7,042 nt of DNA from Candidatus Faecivivens stercoravium. Lineage in GTDB: Bacteria; Bacillota; Clostridia; Oscillospirales; Ruminococcaceae. Made by a program: the position numbers and the translations under genes. Below the pieces are notes generated by a model that was not told the origin of the DNA, made no database searches, and saw only the letters and a list, made by a program, of their open reading frames with translations. Within the stretch, counting starts at the first letter, position 1, and each line of letters begins with the position of its first letter. The DNA lies in contig DVHA01000245.1 in NCBI GenBank assembly GCA_018712425.1, positions 1 through 7,042 of the forward strand, given 5' to 3'. This document shows positions 5,690 through 7,042 of this stretch, piece by piece.

Positions 5690-5712
5690 GGGGAACCCCT
5701 CCTTTTCCCCCT

Positions 5713-5741
5713 ATTATAGCATAAGCGGGGATTTTTCGGAA
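5713..5741 (-). promoter_or_regulatory. extended -10 promoter of the elaA-like gene
   Basis: On the minus strand TGC-TATAAT gives a perfect -10 (5713-5718) with TGn (5719-5721). At 17 nt the -35 is TTCCGA (5736-5741), a partial match. It is back-to-back with the plus-strand promoter at 5761, leaving about 20 nt between the two. Confidence 0.75.
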
Positions 5742-5760
5742 GGTTTTTTAAACTGCCTCA

Positions 5761-5789
5761 TTGCGGGGGAAGACGGGATGTGGTATAGT
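5761..5789 (+). promoter_or_regulatory. promoter of the ATL/GNAT unit
   Basis: TTGCGG (5761-5766), a 17-nt spacer and TATAGT (5784-5789) preceded by TGG, an extended -10. The -35 matches only in TTG. The start codon at 5811 follows with AGGAGG at 5796-5801. Confidence 0.6.
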
Positions 5790-5810
5790 GGGGGCAGGAG
5801 GTGAGCCGCT

Positions 5811-6287
5811 ATGGCAAATGAGGATAAAAAGAACTTTAACGCAATGCTTGCGGAAGCCAAGGGGATGCCCAGAATCCAGCTTGTCACCGACCCGGCGACT
5901 ATCCGGAAATACGGCGGCGACCGGATGTATTTCGCGCCGCCCATCGACTATGACCGGGCGATGCGGCGGGTGCCCCGGGGGATGGTGACGACGGTGGGGG
6001 AAATCCGCGCCTTTTTCGCCCGGGAGGCGGGCGCCGACTTCACCGAGCCGATCACCGCCGGGGTGTTTGTCTCAATCGCCGCCTGGGCGAGCTTCCAGCG
6101 GCAGGCGGACGAGACCCCCTACTGGCGTACGCTGAAAGCGGGCGGGGAGCTGAACCCCAAATACCCCGGCGGGATCGAGGCCCAGCGGGAAAAGCTGGAG
6201 GCCGAGGGGCATACCGTTATCCGGCGGGGACGGAAAAATTTCCGGTATTACGTCGAAAATTATGAAAAGGTGCTTTACAGGTTTTAA
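5811..6287 (+). CDS. MGMT-family alkyltransferase-like (ATL) DNA-binding protein
   Basis: 158 residues. The C-terminal two thirds match the DNA-binding domain of O6-alkylguanine-DNA alkyltransferases: RRVPRGMVTTVGEIRAFF (52-69), a GVFVSIAAWAS segment (84-94), PYWRTLKAGGELNPKYPGG (103-121) and a basic end (GHTVIRRGRKNFRYYVENYE). At the place of the alkyl-accepting PCHR motif the sequence is PYWR, so the acceptor Cys is missing. ATL proteins bind O6-alkylguanine lesions and flag them for nucleotide-excision repair rather than reversing them; applying that here is by family analogy. The N-terminal ~45 residues have no clear match. Good ribosome site (AGGAGG, 9 nt counted from GGAGG). The GNAT gene follows after 16 nt, so the two form an operon. 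Confidence 0.85.
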   Translation: MANEDKKNFNAMLAEAKGMPRIQLVTDPATIRKYGGDRMYFAPPIDYDRAMRRVPRGMVTTVGEIRAFFAREAGADFTEPITAGVFVSIAAWASFQRQADETPYWRTLKAGGELNPKYPGGIEAQREKLEAEGHTVIRRGRKNFRYYVENYEKVLYRF

Positions 6288-6303
6288 GACAGGAGGCTTT
6301 TGT

Positions 6304-6804
6304 ATGTTTCCCACATCCCTTTCCAGCCATTTTGCTGTCCGGCGGCTGACAGAAGGCGATCTTGCGCAGATTCTGGACCTTTGCCGCGGAAATCCGCTGT
6401 TTTACCGCTATTGCCCGCCGTCTCCGTCTGCCGAAAGCATTCGGGAGGATATGAAAAGCCTGCCGCCGGGGGTGGAGCCGGAGAATAAATTTTACCTTGG
6501 CCTGTTTGACGGAGACGGGCTTGCGGCGGTGCTGGACCTGGTGCTCCATTATCCCGAAGCCGGGACGGCTTTTATCGGGTTCTTTATGACCGGCGCGGCC
6601 CGGCAGGGGCGGGGTACCGGCAGCGCGATGGTTGAAGAGATTTGCGCGGCGCTGAAACGGGAGGGTTTTACCCGGGTGATGCTGGCATACGCAGACGGCA
6701 ACGCACAGAGTGAACACTTCTGGCGGAAAAACCGGTTTGCCCCCACCGGTGTGGAAAAGGAGATGGCGGGCTTCCGGGCGGTGCAGATGGAGCGGGAACT
6801 GTAA
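6304..6804 (+). CDS. GNAT-family N-acetyltransferase
   Basis: 166-residue acetyltransferase of unknown substrate. FAVRRLTEGDLAQILDLC (10-27) is the usual GNAT N-terminal strand-helix unit. FIGFFMTGAARQGRGTGSAM (90-109) contains the acetyl-CoA-binding QGRGTG loop, preceded by the beta-4 strand. EGFTRVMLAYADGNAQSEHFW (split around 120-140) and KNRFAPTG complete motif B. The ATG at 6304 is chosen for AGGAGG at 6291-6296, 7 nt upstream; an in-frame ATG at 6262 lies inside the preceding gene. Co-transcribed with the ATL gene. GC content is somewhat lower than in the ogg-esterase region. A hairpin and repeat copy B start within a few nt of the stop codon. Confidence 0.9.
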   Translation: MFPTSLSSHFAVRRLTEGDLAQILDLCRGNPLFYRYCPPSPSAESIREDMKSLPPGVEPENKFYLGLFDGDGLAAVLDLVLHYPEAGTAFIGFFMTGAARQGRGTGSAMVEEICAALKREGFTRVMLAYADGNAQSEHFWRKNRFAPTGVEKEMAGFRAVQMEREL

Positions 6805-6837
6805 AAACCCCCGCCCTGCCGGACAGCAGGAGGGGGG
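6803..6837 (-). terminator. hairpin with T-run on the minus strand, at the inner end of repeat copy B
   Basis: CCCCC (6808-6812) pairs with GGGGG (6832-6836), and CCTGC (6815-6819) with GCAGG (6826-6830), with a small internal bulge and a 6-nt loop. On the minus strand the hairpin is followed by TTTTT (6807-6803), the layout of an intrinsic terminator for transcripts arriving from the right. On the plus strand there is no T-run, so it is less likely to stop the GNAT transcript. It occupies the same position relative to the repeat core as the right hairpin of copy A. Confidence 0.65.
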
Positions 6838-6843
6838 TCTGAC

Positions 6844-7042
6844 TGTCGAAAAACAAGTTTGGCGGAAACGTAAGAATCGGCTCCAACGTTATAATTACGA
6901 AGAAATGTGCGAAGAATTAAAAGTTTTACTCGATTTTTTTCAAAAAATCGCGGGACTGGAAGGGGCAGAGCCCCTTCCCAGGTGATCACTCTCCGTACTT
7001 CCGAAGCTGTCCACAGTTTTGACACTGATAACGAAATGTGCG
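6844..7042. repeat. structured repeat element, copy B, inverted relative to copy A and cut by window end
   Basis: The plus strand aligns with the minus strand of 5010-5210. The first 87 nt align ungapped at roughly three quarters identity by eye. Then comes a hairpin (CGATTTTTT / AAAAAATCG, 6931-6950), and a further 92 nt align ungapped at close to 90 percent. The stem GGAAGGGGC / GCCCCTTCC is preserved at 6958-6978. The total length differs only because the central hairpin arms are 9 bp here and 10 bp in copy A. The outer end lies beyond 7042. Confidence 0.85.
6986..7042 (-). CDS. C-terminal tail of a possible zinc-ribbon protein (partial)
   Basis: A minus-strand frame enters from the right edge and reads RTFRYQCQNCGQLRKYGE before TGA at 6986-6988. 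The CxxCG pair is typical of a zinc ribbon. The stop lies just before the GGAAGGGGC stem and, further on, the T-run hairpin at 6803-6837, which fits a gene end followed by a 3' region. Only 18 residues are visible, so it may be an unexpressed part of the repeat. A damaged copy exists in element A. Confidence 0.4.
   Translation of the reverse strand, partial: RTFRYQCQNCGQLRKYGE

Overview
The window looks like a chromosomal segment of a fairly GC-rich member of the Clostridia, most probably a gut Oscillospirales/Ruminococcaceae-type organism. This is inferred from strong GGAGG-type ribosome binding sites, sigma-A promoters with extended -10 elements, a TepA-type ClpP homologue, a DUF6062 protein, an OGG1-type glycosylase as in clostridia, and a clostridial-style DUF1287 protein. 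No phage, plasmid, CRISPR, rRNA or tRNA signal was seen.

Layout. Positions 1-608 (minus) hold the N-terminal part of a TepA/ClpP-like serine protease whose gene runs off the left edge. Positions 621-966 are a gene-free spacer with three exact 9-mers fitting the DnaA-box consensus. Positions 967-1677 (minus) encode a DUF6062 protein with two Cys/His motifs. A divergent control region follows: an extended -10 promoter for the DUF6062 gene, and a near-consensus promoter on the plus strand overlapped by a perfect 12-bp inverted repeat. That promoter drives a 52-residue one-pass membrane protein (1882-2040), overlapped by a stand-alone AraC-type DNA-binding domain (2033-2416). The unit ends at an intrinsic terminator whose left arm coincides with the predicted start of the next transcript.

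The next plus-strand unit contains an OGG1-type 8-oxoguanine DNA glycosylase (2526-3302), a cytosolic CE1-like esterase (3336-4193) and a lower-GC, membrane-anchored DUF1287 protein (4225-4890). Positions 4940-5243 are a 304-bp repeat element. After it come a minus-strand ElaA-like acetyltransferase (5249-5689) and, divergently, an alkyltransferase-like (ATL) DNA-binding protein (5811-6287) and a GNAT acetyltransferase (6304-6804). From 6844 to the window end lies a second, inverted copy of the core of that element.

The most unusual feature is this pair of elements. The copies align without gaps over about 180 bp. A hairpin in the middle of each has a different sequence in the two copies but keeps both arms fully paired, so the base-pairing seems to be what is maintained. 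The first copy is bounded by inverted 14-bp ends, each next to an 11-bp-stem hairpin, like a MITE. Each copy lies close behind the stop codon of an acetyltransferase gene. The outward strand encodes a small zinc-ribbon-like tail (CQNCG), intact in the second copy and damaged in the first. Two base-lesion proteins (OGG and ATL) lie within 4 kb, but nothing else links them into one system.
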